Source of the DNA: Acidiferrobacterales bacterium
Lineage (GTDB): Bacteria; Pseudomonadota; Gammaproteobacteria; Arenicellales; Poriferihabitantaceae
NCBI GenBank assembly: GCA_019633985.1
Contig: JAHQWE010000005.1
Coordinates: 56,258 to 120,257 of the forward strand
Reading direction: 5' to 3'
DNA: 64,000 nt
Below are positions 38,001 to 48,337 of the stretch, one piece after another. The translations under genes were made by a program, and so were the position numbers. The notes under the pieces were generated by a model. It worked only from the letters and a program-made list of their open reading frames with translations. It did no database searches and was not told where the DNA came from. Numbering within the stretch: the stretch's first letter is position 1; each line of letters begins with the position of its first letter.

Positions 38001-40301
38001 TCACCGCAAGGAGGGCTGAGGCAATGGCTGCAAATGCGCGTAGATAAAGGTGCCGGCGAGATTCAGGCCATTGCCAATCAAAACAGTGATTCCAAAAGCA
38101 TGCACCACTGGAATGCTGCTTAGGCTCAGTAACCCAAAGGACAGAAGGCTAGTTAGTGCGGAAAGAAATACCGCTTGCAAGGTCATCTGTGATTCATTAT
38201 GTAGTTCAGAAACAAAAATAACGTAGTCCATTCCGAGACCAAGTACAAGGAACAATGCCATTGCATGAAATAACGTAATACCTGGACCAAAAACACTTAG
38301 AAGTAGCAAGGTCGATGTCACCGCGCCAACGGGTACAAGCATCATCGACAATTTTCGCCAGGAACGATATCGAATATAAACTGTAATCGCGACCAGCAAA
38401 AAAGCCAGTGCCAGGAATCTGGCAGAAGCCTCTCGTTGGTTTTTTAGTGCCTGTGAGGACAGCGATGTAATGTCGATAAAATCGACTCCAGGAACGTCCT
38501 GCCATCTCGTAGAATTAGATTTAACTTCTGAAATATCCTTAATCAGTGCGAAAGAATAATACGTGCCGTGATATTCAAGCGCTAGTGGGGGTAGAGAAAG
38601 TGTGGGATCCTGGAATAGCGCCAGGGGCGATAGGATCTTGTCAGCGGCCAGAGCAAACTCTGTTTGTAACGGCTTTGCTTCGATTCCGAGATCGTTTAAA
38701 AAGAGCTCAATGGCCCCGCCGCCGATATATAGTGATTCCTGTGCTCGGATATTAGTGCGTTGCACTGCGGGCGGCAGCAACCAGTTTGAAATGGTAACCA
38801 GAGTATCCGCGGGATATTTTTGTGTGAGTGAATCAACGCGCTCAAACAGCGACTCTTCATCTTTTGCGCGGATAACAAAATACTGACCTGGTTCCAATTT
38901 AGAAGAGTGTTTGGCGACTAGTTTTTCCTCCTCGAGTAATGCAGTAGACGGATTGAAGAATGCACGGGGACTATCATTTCCACGTATCCCATAGAGCGCG
39001 AGTGCCATCAGCGTGCATACCACGGCACCGATCATGATCGGGTGTTTTAAGGCAAGTGGTGCGGTGAAGTTAGTGAGCGCCTTCACTATCGGTGGAAGGA
39101 ATGTCGGGTTAACCGTGACGCTCGACCCCATCAGTTTGTTCGCTAGCGCGAGAACCGTCAACCAGGCAGCCACCAACCCCGAGCAGGAGAATACCGCGAT
39201 TTTTTGCAGAGAAACAAGTTCGGACAACCCTAGTGCGCCGTAGCCAATTAAAGAAGAGACCAGACTAAGCTTCATCGCATTGAGTAATCCTGCATGCGTG
39301 TTCTCAGTAGCCAGATTGGAATGGCAATAGAAGTAATGGAGCGAGTAATCAATGATGATACCGATTAGACTAGCGCCGAAAACGATTGTTAATATATGTA
39401 TCGAACCATAAAGCCAATGGGTGATCACAAAGGCGAAAACAATGCCCATGGCGACCGAGACGAAAGGTAATAGTAGTGGTCTGAGAGAGAAAAAGGTGAG
39501 CAGCAACAGAGTAATAATGGCTAACACCGATACCGCGCTGATCAACTGAATATCGCTCCTTGCCTCTCCAGCCGCTTCGGCGGCGAAGAAAAATACCCCC
39601 GAGCGATAGATATCTATTTCTGTATAGGTTTCATGGACCTGTTGTTCGATTTCAGACAACGCGGATTGCAGTGATTGCTGTACCGCTGTCTCAAGGCTAT
39701 TCAAAGACAATTGAACTCGAACTAGTTCAAAAGGTTGTCGTATATCGCCGCGGGGAGTTGCGTTGAACTGTTGAAACAGATAGTCCGAAAACCATCCAAG
39801 TGGATCCTGATGAATTGGCAGCAGTCTGGCGGTGTCAGCTATTTCGTAGAGCCTCTCATTGGCTCTGTTAACCAACTCTTTCTTGGATAAGTCGGTAATA
39901 AGGTTCTTATGTGATTCAGTAATTAAACCGAAACGATGGGGAGTCAGCGAATCGACAAGCTGAGCGGAAACCCGCGAATTACCAATATCTGCCTGCACAC
40001 CCGGTAGTTTCAAAAGTCTATCGCTCACCATCACCGCGACCTCGGCAACAGTTTGTTCACTTGTTCCAGTGATTAATAGTGTGAATCGGCTTTCGATATC
40101 CTTCGAAAGCTCTGCGACCGCGTGCTGTAAGCCCTGGTCTGAGGTGAGCTGTGGTGAGAGATCTTTCAGATTGGTGTCAATACGCAGAGATTGACCACGA
40201 TGCGCAACAAAAAAAACAATAATTACCAGCCAGAGGAAAACGAAACTGATTTTCGTCGAGTTGTGAATTGGAGCAGACTTCATGATGAGCCGATCAAACA
40301 A
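38001..40301 (-). CDS. MMPL-family exporter (ApeM-like)
   Basis: 766 aa; two TM blocks with 'IVFGASLIGIIIDYSLHYFY' and 'ALFLVLGLGMDYVIFVSE'. Confidence 0.9.
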   Translation of the reverse strand: MFDRLIMKSAPIHNSTKISFVFLWLVIIVFFVAHRGQSLRIDTNLKDLSPQLTSDQGLQHAVAELSKDIESRFTLLITGTSEQTVAEVAVMVSDRLLKLPGVQADIGNSRVSAQLVDSLTPHRFGLITESHKNLITDLSKKELVNRANERLYEIADTARLLPIHQDPLGWFSDYLFQQFNATPRGDIRQPFELVRVQLSLNSLETAVQQSLQSALSEIEQQVHETYTEIDIYRSGVFFFAAEAAGEARSDIQLISAVSVLAIITLLLLTFFSLRPLLLPFVSVAMGIVFAFVITHWLYGSIHILTIVFGASLIGIIIDYSLHYFYCHSNLATENTHAGLLNAMKLSLVSSLIGYGALGLSELVSLQKIAVFSCSGLVAAWLTVLALANKLMGSSVTVNPTFLPPIVKALTNFTAPLALKHPIMIGAVVCTLMALALYGIRGNDSPRAFFNPSTALLEEEKLVAKHSSKLEPGQYFVIRAKDEESLFERVDSLTQKYPADTLVTISNWLLPPAVQRTNIRAQESLYIGGGAIELFLNDLGIEAKPLQTEFALAADKILSPLALFQDPTLSLPPLALEYHGTYYSFALIKDISEVKSNSTRWQDVPGVDFIDITSLSSQALKNQREASARFLALAFLLVAITVYIRYRSWRKLSMMLVPVGAVTSTLLLLSVFGPGITLFHAMALFLVLGLGMDYVIFVSELHNESQMTLQAVFLSALTSLLSFGLLSLSSIPVVHAFGITVLIGNGLNLAGTFIYAHLQPLPQPSLR

Positions 40302-40303
40302 AT

Positions 40304-40972
40304 CTAATGATCGGTTTGGAGCATGTCCATGACTTTTCTCGGGAAGTAAAGACTTTCGCAGAGGAGCGGACTTTTCTTAAAAATGCTCGCACACTCCTCG
40401 GTCCCCTGAAAACGAAACTCGGAGGTTTCCAATATCGAAATCGCAGTGTTCGATTTTTCATTGCGGACCAATTCAATATCAATGGTATTGTCTGACCGTC
40501 GGAGCAGAATTTTTTGTAAATGTTTCCTCGCAGATATTTGATTGGGGATGAATTCCACTACTGTCTCATCGTCAGGTTCGGGGACGATAGTAAAATTTTG
40601 ATTCAATGAGGAGATGTCACCTCCCATTAATGCTCGTAACGATGTAGACATACCCCGATGGACCAGGCCTTTTAAAGCACTAACCGAGCCCTCTCTGTCA
40701 AAACGGAAGTTCAAGTCCTCGCTGGTATAAATAGTCGTGTTCTTGACGGGAGTTTCTGTGTGCCAGATTACACCGGCGCGGCAGTCGAATAAAAATCGCC
40801 CGGTTGATCGTAATGGTGCTGGGAGCTCTTCGAGGACTCGGTTTTGCTCAAACTCGCCATGGTATTGACACGATTTGGGAAGCCAATCCTGCAGCGATTC
40901 AGCTGCCAGCAGCACGGAGGAGCAGGCAGAAATGGTGAGTAGAAAGAGTAAGAGCTGAGAGAGAGGTTTCAC
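40304..40972 (-). CDS. Outer-membrane lipoprotein carrier (LolA)-like protein (ApeL-like)
   Basis: Signal peptide, 'GEFEQNRVLEELPAPLRSTGRFLFDCRAGVIWHTETPVKNTTIYTSEDL'. Confidence 0.85.
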   Translation of the reverse strand: MKPLSQLLLFLLTISACSSVLLAAESLQDWLPKSCQYHGEFEQNRVLEELPAPLRSTGRFLFDCRAGVIWHTETPVKNTTIYTSEDLNFRFDREGSVSALKGLVHRGMSTSLRALMGGDISSLNQNFTIVPEPDDETVVEFIPNQISARKHLQKILLRRSDNTIDIELVRNEKSNTAISILETSEFRFQGTEECASIFKKSPLLCESLYFPRKVMDMLQTDH

Positions 40973-41403
40973 CGCATTGCTTCCACCATCTCAATCAATC
41001 GGGAGGGCGATTCGAACTGCATTTGTCGGTTTTTTACATCCACCGCTACCTGAGTGGTATAGCCCTTGGTGATTTTTTCCTTTGATTCCTTGTCAAAGAT
41101 TTCATAGTTGATTTTCAGCCGATTTTGCCATTCGACCAGGGTAGTGCTCACAACAAAAACCTGGGCAAAAACCAGAGGAGCGACAAACTTGATTTTCATA
41201 TCTACTACGGGGAAAAAGTATCCATCTTCTCGCATCACCTGGTAGTTGTACCCCACCTTGTCGAGAAGGTGGCAACGTGCTTCTTCGAAATATTTCACGT
41301 AATGCCCATGCCACACCACGTCGCAGGAGTCGACGTCATAAAACGGTGCTTTAATTTCGATAGCGTCAGTGATCATGGTGGCCGTTGGCTGGGTCGATGT
41401 CAT
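40969..41403 (-). CDS. Acyl-CoA thioesterase, 4HBT type (ApeK-like)
   Basis: 'YDVDSCDVVWHGHYVKYFEEARCHLLDKVGY'. Confidence 0.93.
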   Translation of the reverse strand: MTSTQPTATMITDAIEIKAPFYDVDSCDVVWHGHYVKYFEEARCHLLDKVGYNYQVMREDGYFFPVVDMKIKFVAPLVFAQVFVVSTTLVEWQNRLKINYEIFDKESKEKITKGYTTQVAVDVKNRQMQFESPSRLIEMVEAMR

Positions 41404-41464
41404 GCCAGGAATGCGATCGAGAGTGCTTTGAGCGGGCCTGGTGTTTTGTTTTACCTTGACTCGA

Positions 41465-41734
41465 CTAAGCGGTCGCTACGACAGGTGTGTTCATAATTCC
41501 ATGGACTGTTCGTACTACGTCTTCCATGGTTTTCACCTCACGAAACGCTTCCTGCTCGATTTTGACGCCAGTCAGGTTTTTTAGCTCAACCATTAAATCC
41601 ACAGCATCAATACTATCGATATCCAAATCTTCATAGAGGTTGGATTGCATGCTGATTTTGTCCTCTTCGATTTCAAAGAGCTCTACCATGAGCGTTTTGG
41701 TATGACGGTAGATCTCTTCCTCAGAATGACTCAT
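41465..41734 (-). CDS. Acyl carrier protein
   Basis: Phosphopantetheine motif 'LYEDLDIDSIDAVDLMVEL'. Confidence 0.95.
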   Translation of the reverse strand: MSHSEEEIYRHTKTLMVELFEIEEDKISMQSNLYEDLDIDSIDAVDLMVELKNLTGVKIEQEAFREVKTMEDVVRTVHGIMNTPVVATA

Positions 41735-41820
41735 TGTAATTAAATCAATAGCTTAGATAATAAAGCGTCTGCGCGCGAGCCCGAGTATAGCATCGTGAAT
41801 TTGGCATCACAGACTTTCTG

Positions 41821-42612
41821 TTAGTGCTTATTCACCAAATTTTGAAAATAGGATTGTAAAAAACGCGTGAGATGACGAACCTGAATTGGCTTTGGCCTCG
41901 AGGTGTCAATACATTCCTCTATTACGATCTCAGGCAGTCCACGTAGCGTAAACAGCGGTGGTTGACTCGGTACTTGAAACCACTTTTCGTGTTTTCGCAA
42001 CGTGATCGGATCGCAGTCAATGAGAATAGGTTGAATAGGAGCGCCTGCTGCGACCGCGATATGCGCGCCACCGCGCTTGAAGTCGAGGTTTTTCAGGTCG
42101 ACGGTACGCGTTCCCTCTGGGAAAATAATCAAGTTTTGTCCGCCCTTCAGGTTATCCGCAGCGACTGCAATCAGATCGTCAGTGTCATTACGGATAAACC
42201 CCGCCATCGTTACGACTGCAAATGTGAAGGGGTTTTTCCACAATGCCGCTTTGACTATGCAATTTACATCAGGCACTGCGGACAGAATGAATACCACATC
42301 AAGTAAGGTTGGGTGGTTAGCAATAAACAGCTTCCCAGTTGTTTTTCGTTTGAGAGAAGCGTCGATATCGAAACGCAGCAGACCCAGACTACGCATGATC
42401 CTCACGTATAACCACAGGAGCCAGCGCATGCTGTTGCGAGTCCAGCATTGTTTGGTCGAAGCACTGATGGGTAGCGGGTAAAGCAACAAGGCAAATAGTA
42501 GCCCAAGAACCAGTGCCCCCAATCCAAATAGCATGAAGCTGAACCCGGTGGCCACAATCCGCCAGATTCGAAAGACTGCACTGGATTTGATGGATGCGGT
42601 TAGGCTGGTCAC
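41821..42612 (-). CDS. 1-acyl-glycerol-3-phosphate acyltransferase-like protein (PlsC family)
   Basis: 'LFIANHPTLLDVVFILS', 'LIIFPEGTRTVD'. Confidence 0.93.
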   Translation of the reverse strand: MTSLTASIKSSAVFRIWRIVATGFSFMLFGLGALVLGLLFALLLYPLPISASTKQCWTRNSMRWLLWLYVRIMRSLGLLRFDIDASLKRKTTGKLFIANHPTLLDVVFILSAVPDVNCIVKAALWKNPFTFAVVTMAGFIRNDTDDLIAVAADNLKGGQNLIIFPEGTRTVDLKNLDFKRGGAHIAVAAGAPIQPILIDCDPITLRKHEKWFQVPSQPPLFTLRGLPEIVIEECIDTSRPKPIQVRHLTRFLQSYFQNLVNKH

Positions 42613-42785
42613 AAAGTTAAATGGCGAGATGGAATTTGAGGCAGTGATACCTGACGGGCCGTTAATTTATCATTGATCAGTACGCAGTTCCCGATCGTCA
42701 ACATGCTTTCCGTGCGTGATTTTACGCGCTGTTTTGTAATAGACTCGCGGTTTGTGAAACTCAAACCGATTAGGAACAACTGAGA

Positions 42786-43055
42786 ATGGCCGATCAATCA
42801 CCCGCCGAAGCAAAAATGGCTGAGCTAATCGTAGAAGCGCTCAACCTGGAGGATGTTGCCGCCGCAGAAATTGATCCGGAAGCGCCATTGTTTGGCGATG
42901 GCCTCGGGCTGGATTCCATTGATGCACTGGAGATTGCGCTCGCAATTTCTCAGGAATATGACGTTCAAATGCAGGCAGAGGAAGAGCACACTCGGGAGGC
43001 GTTTGCGACGCTTCGTAGTTTGAATCAGTTCGTTGAATCCAATCAAAAAGCCTGA
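42786..43055 (+). CDS. Acyl carrier protein
   Basis: 'LFGDGLGLDSIDALEIALAIS'. Confidence 0.95.
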   Translation: MADQSPAEAKMAELIVEALNLEDVAAAEIDPEAPLFGDGLGLDSIDALEIALAISQEYDVQMQAEEEHTREAFATLRSLNQFVESNQKA

Positions 43056-43110
43056 TTCGCGAAAACGGACCACTGCTGGTAGTGATTGAGGCTTAAGTGG
43101 CCCTGGTGTC

Positions 43111-44490
43111 ATGTCTAAAGAAACCGTGTCAGCGTTAATTACCCGGCGACTTGATTCTCCAATATGTCATATCTCTCGCCCGCTTCGTGTGCTTGCGAAA
43201 GCCCAGGGTTATATTTCTGCCGCCACCTTTCTTCATCACGTTGAAACACTGTCGAAGTTGTTGCCGGATGGGCAGTACGCGGTTAATTTATGTGGGAATC
43301 GCTATCTCTTTATGCTGTCTATGTGCGCAATTATTCTCAAGCGCCAGACTAACTTATTTCCGCCAAATAAAAACCCCGCGACTCAGTTAGGCCTGGCACA
43401 ACGCTATCCCGATACTTACGTCATCCACGATGGGACCGAGATCGCTGCCGGCATAGAGAATATCAATTTGGATCAGCTGCCCGCGCAAAAATTTGGAAAG
43501 CGGGCCGAAAACACAGTGGTACCGGATATTCCATCAGACCACCTCGCGGCTATTTCCTTTACCTCTGGGTCTACCGGTCAGTCAAAGCCCAACTATAAGA
43601 GCTGGCATTGCCTGATGGAGGGCGCTGGTATCAATAGTGGCTATATGCTGGATGACTCTCTGGCCTCGGGACAAGTTGTCACTACCGTCCCGGGACAGCA
43701 CATGTGGGGCCTTGAAGCGACAGTGATGCAAGCAATGACACAAGATATTTGTATGTCAGATGCAAGTCCGCTATTCCCCAAAGATATCCAGGCGTTGCTA
43801 TCACAATTAAAAGCGCCGCGAATCCTGGTGTCGGCGCCAGTTCACTTGCGTGCTATGGTGATGAGCGGTCTCGCATTCCCGCAGGTGGAGCGGGTGCTAT
43901 GCGCCACGGCACCTTTGGATGTGGAAATCGCGGAAAAAGCTGAAGCGTGCTTTGACGGCGAGCTGCGGGAGATTTATGGCTGTAGTGAAGTGGGATCAAT
44001 GGCTTTTCGGAGAACCGCCAAAGAATCAGAGTGGAATTTGTTTTCACAAATCCAGATGACGCAATCGGGTGACATAACCATAGCGTCGGCAGACCATGTT
44101 CCCGAACAGGTTGAAATGCAAGATATGATTCGCTTCACCTCATCCGGCCGCTTCCGCCTAAACGGGAGGCAATCAGACATGATCGAAATCGCCGGCAAGC
44201 GTGGTTCGCTCAAGGAACTGAATGCGATGTTGATGAAAATCGAGGGATTAAAGGACGGAATCATTTTTTTACCGGAACAAAATCGAACGGTACCGCGATT
44301 GGTCGCTTTGGTGGTCATGGAGGAAGGCGCTAGTAAAACCCGGGTGAATGATTATTTTCGCCTTCACCTGGACAATGCCTTCGTGCCGAGACCAACGATT
44401 CAGGTCACTGCGCTTCCACGTGAGGAAAATGGGAAATTGCCTAGAAAGAACGTGCTCGACTTTTACAAGCAAATTTCAAGTGGAACATAG
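43111..44490 (+). CDS. AMP-dependent acyl-CoA/ACP ligase (ApeH-like)
   Basis: 'AISFTSGSTGQSKPNYKSW', 'IYGCSEVGSMAFR', 'GKLPRKNVLDFY'. Confidence 0.92.
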   Translation: MSKETVSALITRRLDSPICHISRPLRVLAKAQGYISAATFLHHVETLSKLLPDGQYAVNLCGNRYLFMLSMCAIILKRQTNLFPPNKNPATQLGLAQRYPDTYVIHDGTEIAAGIENINLDQLPAQKFGKRAENTVVPDIPSDHLAAISFTSGSTGQSKPNYKSWHCLMEGAGINSGYMLDDSLASGQVVTTVPGQHMWGLEATVMQAMTQDICMSDASPLFPKDIQALLSQLKAPRILVSAPVHLRAMVMSGLAFPQVERVLCATAPLDVEIAEKAEACFDGELREIYGCSEVGSMAFRRTAKESEWNLFSQIQMTQSGDITIASADHVPEQVEMQDMIRFTSSGRFRLNGRQSDMIEIAGKRGSLKELNAMLMKIEGLKDGIIFLPEQNRTVPRLVALVVMEEGASKTRVNDYFRLHLDNAFVPRPTIQVTALPREENGKLPRKNVLDFYKQISSGT

Positions 44491-44589
44491 GGCTTCTAAT
44501 TCTGACAGCTCTCAAACATCCGGAACCCTGGTCTAACCGGCTCGCGCCCACCGATCCAGATCGTACCGGCGGCGAATAAGCTCGAATTT

Positions 44590-46173
44590 CTACGCCAGTA
44601 CCGGGTAACGATAATCGCCCAGTAGATCCTGTTCGTCGTTCGAGAATGGGGGAGGTGAGTCACTGTTCAGTAAACTTTCAATGTGTGCAGCAATGCGACT
44701 CAGCATGTCTACGTGAATGGGTAACTGCTGCGCAATATCGACACGATCACTCTGTTTCAATTGGGTATTGAAATATTGTAGACAAGGCACCTTGTATTGA
44801 TCTAGAAACACACCTTGTGCTGGGAGAATTTTACGCGCACACGCACGCTGTCTGAATAGATGCTGCATTCTCTGGTGGATATCCTGCGCTGTGTTGAGCG
44901 ATGCGGATAGAGATTGCATCAAACGGATATCTGCAATCGACTCTTTGTAAAATAATAAACTCAATACTCCCCAGTAATACGAGTAGTCCCAGAGAAGTTT
45001 CAGTCCCATCATTCGCCGATCACCGAAGCCACCATAGGTGCTGTTATAAATAGCCAGGGTATTCTGAAAAATTGAGTCGATTACTTTTTGGTAGACAGCA
45101 GACTGCAGCCGAATATCCTTTCCAAGTTTGTCGTCTACGACCAACCTGGAGATCAACGTGTTGTTAATGGCAATAAAATCGCTACCAGGGGAATAAAGCG
45201 GATCGGCAAAGAAACCTGCTTCTCCACTGATGCCCCAGCCTGAGTCAGAAAATACCTGCTGACAATCATAAGAGTAGTTGCGAAGAATTTTGAAGTCTAG
45301 GCAGTCTGCGCCAGACATTGCTGCCGCCATCCGCGGCTGGTTTTGTTCAAGCCAGGAGACCGTTGATTGGAAATCTGTCATGCCGCTTTGCGCGAAAGCA
45401 TGGTCGTCGCAAACGATGCCAATACTGGTAATATGAGAAGCTAGTGGAATAATCCAGACCCAATAACCCGGCCCCATGAGATGATTGGTGCTGAGCCAGC
45501 GGTTGCCCGTCGGTGTACAACGATTTCTCCAGTCACTGCTTGTTGACCAGTCGTCGATCTGTATCTCTCTATCTAGCCTGAACCAGACTGCATTACCCGC
45601 ATGGCTATTCGACTTGCCAAGATTCAATTTATTTTTTAGAAGCGACTGCCTGCCTGCGGCATCGACCAGCCACTTTCCCTGGTATGACTGTTTTGACGAG
45701 CCGTGACGAGCGCACAGTTTTTTGAACTTCCCTGAAAGATCAACAGAATCGGTAGAACATCCGTCGACAAGATTGACACCCATTTCTCTCACTGAGCGAG
45801 CCAAGTGGTTTTCGAGGCGTCCCCGATCAATCTGGAAAGTGGGTATACCAAATGTTTGGCTAGCCCCCAGCTCGTCCTGTTCACAAAAATCGCTTTGCGC
45901 AGATCCAAAAAAGCAGCGAATGCCAAACTTCTTCAATTGGTGCTTTTCAAAATGATCTGACAATCCAATGGTGGAATTTAAATAGTGTGAACCAATTTCC
46001 ACTGTGGACTCACCTACCTTGGCTACAGCTTCAGGCACCGGGAACTGATTGCGTTCAACTATCGTGATATCGAGATCTGGTGACTGGTTTTTGAGCTGAT
46101 AGGCAAGTGTCAATCCGGCGAGACCGCCTCCGGCGATCACCACATCCGAAACAGTTTTAGCAGTTTTAGCCAC
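44590..46173 (-). CDS. FAD-dependent monooxygenase / tryptophan-halogenase-like protein
   Basis: 'DVVIAGGGLAGLTLAYQLK', 'AVAKVGESTVEIG', 'GYWVWIIPLA' (WxWxIP), 'FFADPLYSPGSDFIAINN'. Confidence 0.88.
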   Translation of the reverse strand: MAKTAKTVSDVVIAGGGLAGLTLAYQLKNQSPDLDITIVERNQFPVPEAVAKVGESTVEIGSHYLNSTIGLSDHFEKHQLKKFGIRCFFGSAQSDFCEQDELGASQTFGIPTFQIDRGRLENHLARSVREMGVNLVDGCSTDSVDLSGKFKKLCARHGSSKQSYQGKWLVDAAGRQSLLKNKLNLGKSNSHAGNAVWFRLDREIQIDDWSTSSDWRNRCTPTGNRWLSTNHLMGPGYWVWIIPLASHITSIGIVCDDHAFAQSGMTDFQSTVSWLEQNQPRMAAAMSGADCLDFKILRNYSYDCQQVFSDSGWGISGEAGFFADPLYSPGSDFIAINNTLISRLVVDDKLGKDIRLQSAVYQKVIDSIFQNTLAIYNSTYGGFGDRRMMGLKLLWDYSYYWGVLSLLFYKESIADIRLMQSLSASLNTAQDIHQRMQHLFRQRACARKILPAQGVFLDQYKVPCLQYFNTQLKQSDRVDIAQQLPIHVDMLSRIAAHIESLLNSDSPPPFSNDEQDLLGDYRYPVLA

Positions 46174-46996
46174 GTTCCAGTTCCAACAACAACGAAGTCT
46201 CAGTGCTTAGCGGCATCAAAATGGAAGACGATCCGTCCCGCAAATTTGCCAGCTTTTCAAACAAACACAATATACGTGCCGAAGGGTTGTTTGTGTAAAG
46301 TGATTGCAAGGCACTCGTCTTGAGAGCAGGCCATTCCACTACATTTTGCTGGACGGATACTTTGAGCAGGGTATCTCCTTTTTTTGCTTCGTCATCGGAA
46401 TTAAAGGGCGATAGCACGAGGGAGGCTGCAAACGGTTGGTCATTGATAAGCACGGGTATCAATTGACCTTTTGCGGGCCCGTCACAAAAGGTGAGTAGAC
46501 TCGGCTTTTGCTCGGTTACCAGCTGAGCCATCGCTTCCAATAAGGTGACGGGGGTCGATTCCTTAAAACCCGCTACTGAACTCGCTGGTTGCATACAGCC
46601 GGTGCTGATAGTCCAGTAGCCTGCAGGGGCATTGTGCACAGAATTATGAAATTTGGTTGGAGACAGTTGCTTGGCTTCTGTATTCAAGGTGGTGCACATG
46701 TAGTGTGTAATATCGATGTCACCAAAACCTGAGCTAAACACGCAACTCAACGCAGAGGGTGCGATGCCCGCTTGTTGGCTTGCTTGCCAGGAGGTTTCCA
46801 CCGCAAGTCTGACAGGCAATGGTGCGCGTCTGCGTTCATTCGAAGGAATAATTTCCGGCTTTGGGCCGGGGGCTTGATCATCTTCATACTGACCAGAGCC
46901 GGCGATATAGGCTTCAAGTATTGGCCAATTAGAGAAACCAGGTCCCCAGACACCGATACCATCGATTCGGCAAGACATAGAAGCACATGCGGTCAA
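46166..46996 (-). CDS. Truncated beta-ketoacyl synthase-like protein (ApeC/CLF-like)
   Basis: 276 aa; 'FHNSVHNAPAGYWTISTGCMQPASSVAG'; lacks the downstream His motifs of a full KS. Confidence 0.8.
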   Translation of the reverse strand: MTACASMSCRIDGIGVWGPGFSNWPILEAYIAGSGQYEDDQAPGPKPEIIPSNERRRAPLPVRLAVETSWQASQQAGIAPSALSCVFSSGFGDIDITHYMCTTLNTEAKQLSPTKFHNSVHNAPAGYWTISTGCMQPASSVAGFKESTPVTLLEAMAQLVTEQKPSLLTFCDGPAKGQLIPVLINDQPFAASLVLSPFNSDDEAKKGDTLLKVSVQQNVVEWPALKTSALQSLYTNNPSARILCLFEKLANLRDGSSSILMPLSTETSLLLELERG

Positions 46997-47164
46997 ACCG
47001 TTGCTCCTGGGAAAAGAATTTCAACACTTCGATTCATAACCGATCTAACACTGATCTTTTGTATTTTGATTTGAAACCGATAAACAAGCGTAGCTAAACT
47101 AGCGCACAGGCGGTTTTCTGTTTTTTTGTATCGACTCAAGTTGGGGAAAAAATGGACAGAATGG

Positions 47165-48337
47165 TCAGACACGACTAAAAACCAGTGTGCAATTGTTACC
47201 TCCAAAACCAAACGAATTAGACATCACATGGGTAACGGGTTTTTCCGTATTGTCCTTCATCAAATTGAGTCCGAGACCGGACTCCATACGAGTAAGATTG
47301 AGATTTCCGGGTATTAAATTTGTTTCAAATGCATCGAGCGCAATCAGCGCTTCTGTAATTCCCGCTGCGCCAAGAGTATGTCCAGTCCAACCTTTTGTCG
47401 AAGAGCATAACGTCGATTGCGGGAACATTTTACCAACCAGGGTGCCTTCTACGCTGTCGTTCGCCTGGCTGGCGGTGCCATGCAGATTGATATAATCAAT
47501 ATCGGCCGGAGACAGCCTCGATCGATTCAGCGCCTGTTCTATGGCGAGTTTTGCGCCTAAACCTTCTGGATGGGGAGCTGACATATGATGGGCGTCAGAG
47601 CTTTCACCATATCCGCTCAGTATTGCCTTACCTGAGACATCTGCGAAGTCCCCCTGCTCGAGTATCGCAAATCCCGCTGATTCGCCAAGGTTGATACCGT
47701 CTCTGTCTGCATCAAAAGGTCGACACGGATGTTCTGACACCAGTTGCAAAGAATGGAATCCATGTAGAACGCTTAAACACAAAGTGTCAACGCCACCGAC
47801 TAGCGCAGCATCAATCAATCCAAGATCCATCCAGCGGGCCGCAGTGGCAAATACTTTGGCAGAGGAAGAGCAGGCTGTATTCACTGTCATCGCGGGCCCT
47901 GTGATCCCGGTACGTTCAGCGACATAAAGGCTGGGAGCATGTGGATTATGTACCTTGGGTTGACGATATTCCGGTTTCATCGCATTGGTTTCATCCAAAT
48001 CGGCATAAGCTGTTTCCGTTCGATCAATGCTGGATGTGCTCGATCCCATCACGATTCCTACACGCTGGGGGGAATATCTTTCCTTTATTCGATTTATTGA
48101 CTCGGGCAATGAGCCTAGATTTAGACCGATCTCGGCCAGAGCGTTGTTGCGACTCTGCCAAACACCGAGGTTTTGATGATCGACCTCTGACACCCTGCCA
48201 ATCCAGGTAGTTAAGCTCGAGTTAGGAAAATCATTTGGTCGCAGGCCACTCGTTTGACTAAGGAGTGCCTGGCGAATCTCGGGCATACCGACTCCGGCAG
48301 CGCAAACGCAGTCATAGTCAGAAGTAACGATGGTCAT
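47165..48337 (-). CDS. Beta-ketoacyl-ACP synthase (type II PKS/FAS)
   Basis: 'NTACSSSAKVFATAARW', 'NLHGTASQANDS', 'GWTGHTLGAAGITEA'; start set to the Met inside the longer ORF. Confidence 0.93.
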   Translation of the reverse strand: MTIVTSDYDCVCAAGVGMPEIRQALLSQTSGLRPNDFPNSSLTTWIGRVSEVDHQNLGVWQSRNNALAEIGLNLGSLPESINRIKERYSPQRVGIVMGSSTSSIDRTETAYADLDETNAMKPEYRQPKVHNPHAPSLYVAERTGITGPAMTVNTACSSSAKVFATAARWMDLGLIDAALVGGVDTLCLSVLHGFHSLQLVSEHPCRPFDADRDGINLGESAGFAILEQGDFADVSGKAILSGYGESSDAHHMSAPHPEGLGAKLAIEQALNRSRLSPADIDYINLHGTASQANDSVEGTLVGKMFPQSTLCSSTKGWTGHTLGAAGITEALIALDAFETNLIPGNLNLTRMESGLGLNLMKDNTEKPVTHVMSNSFGFGGNNCTLVFSRV

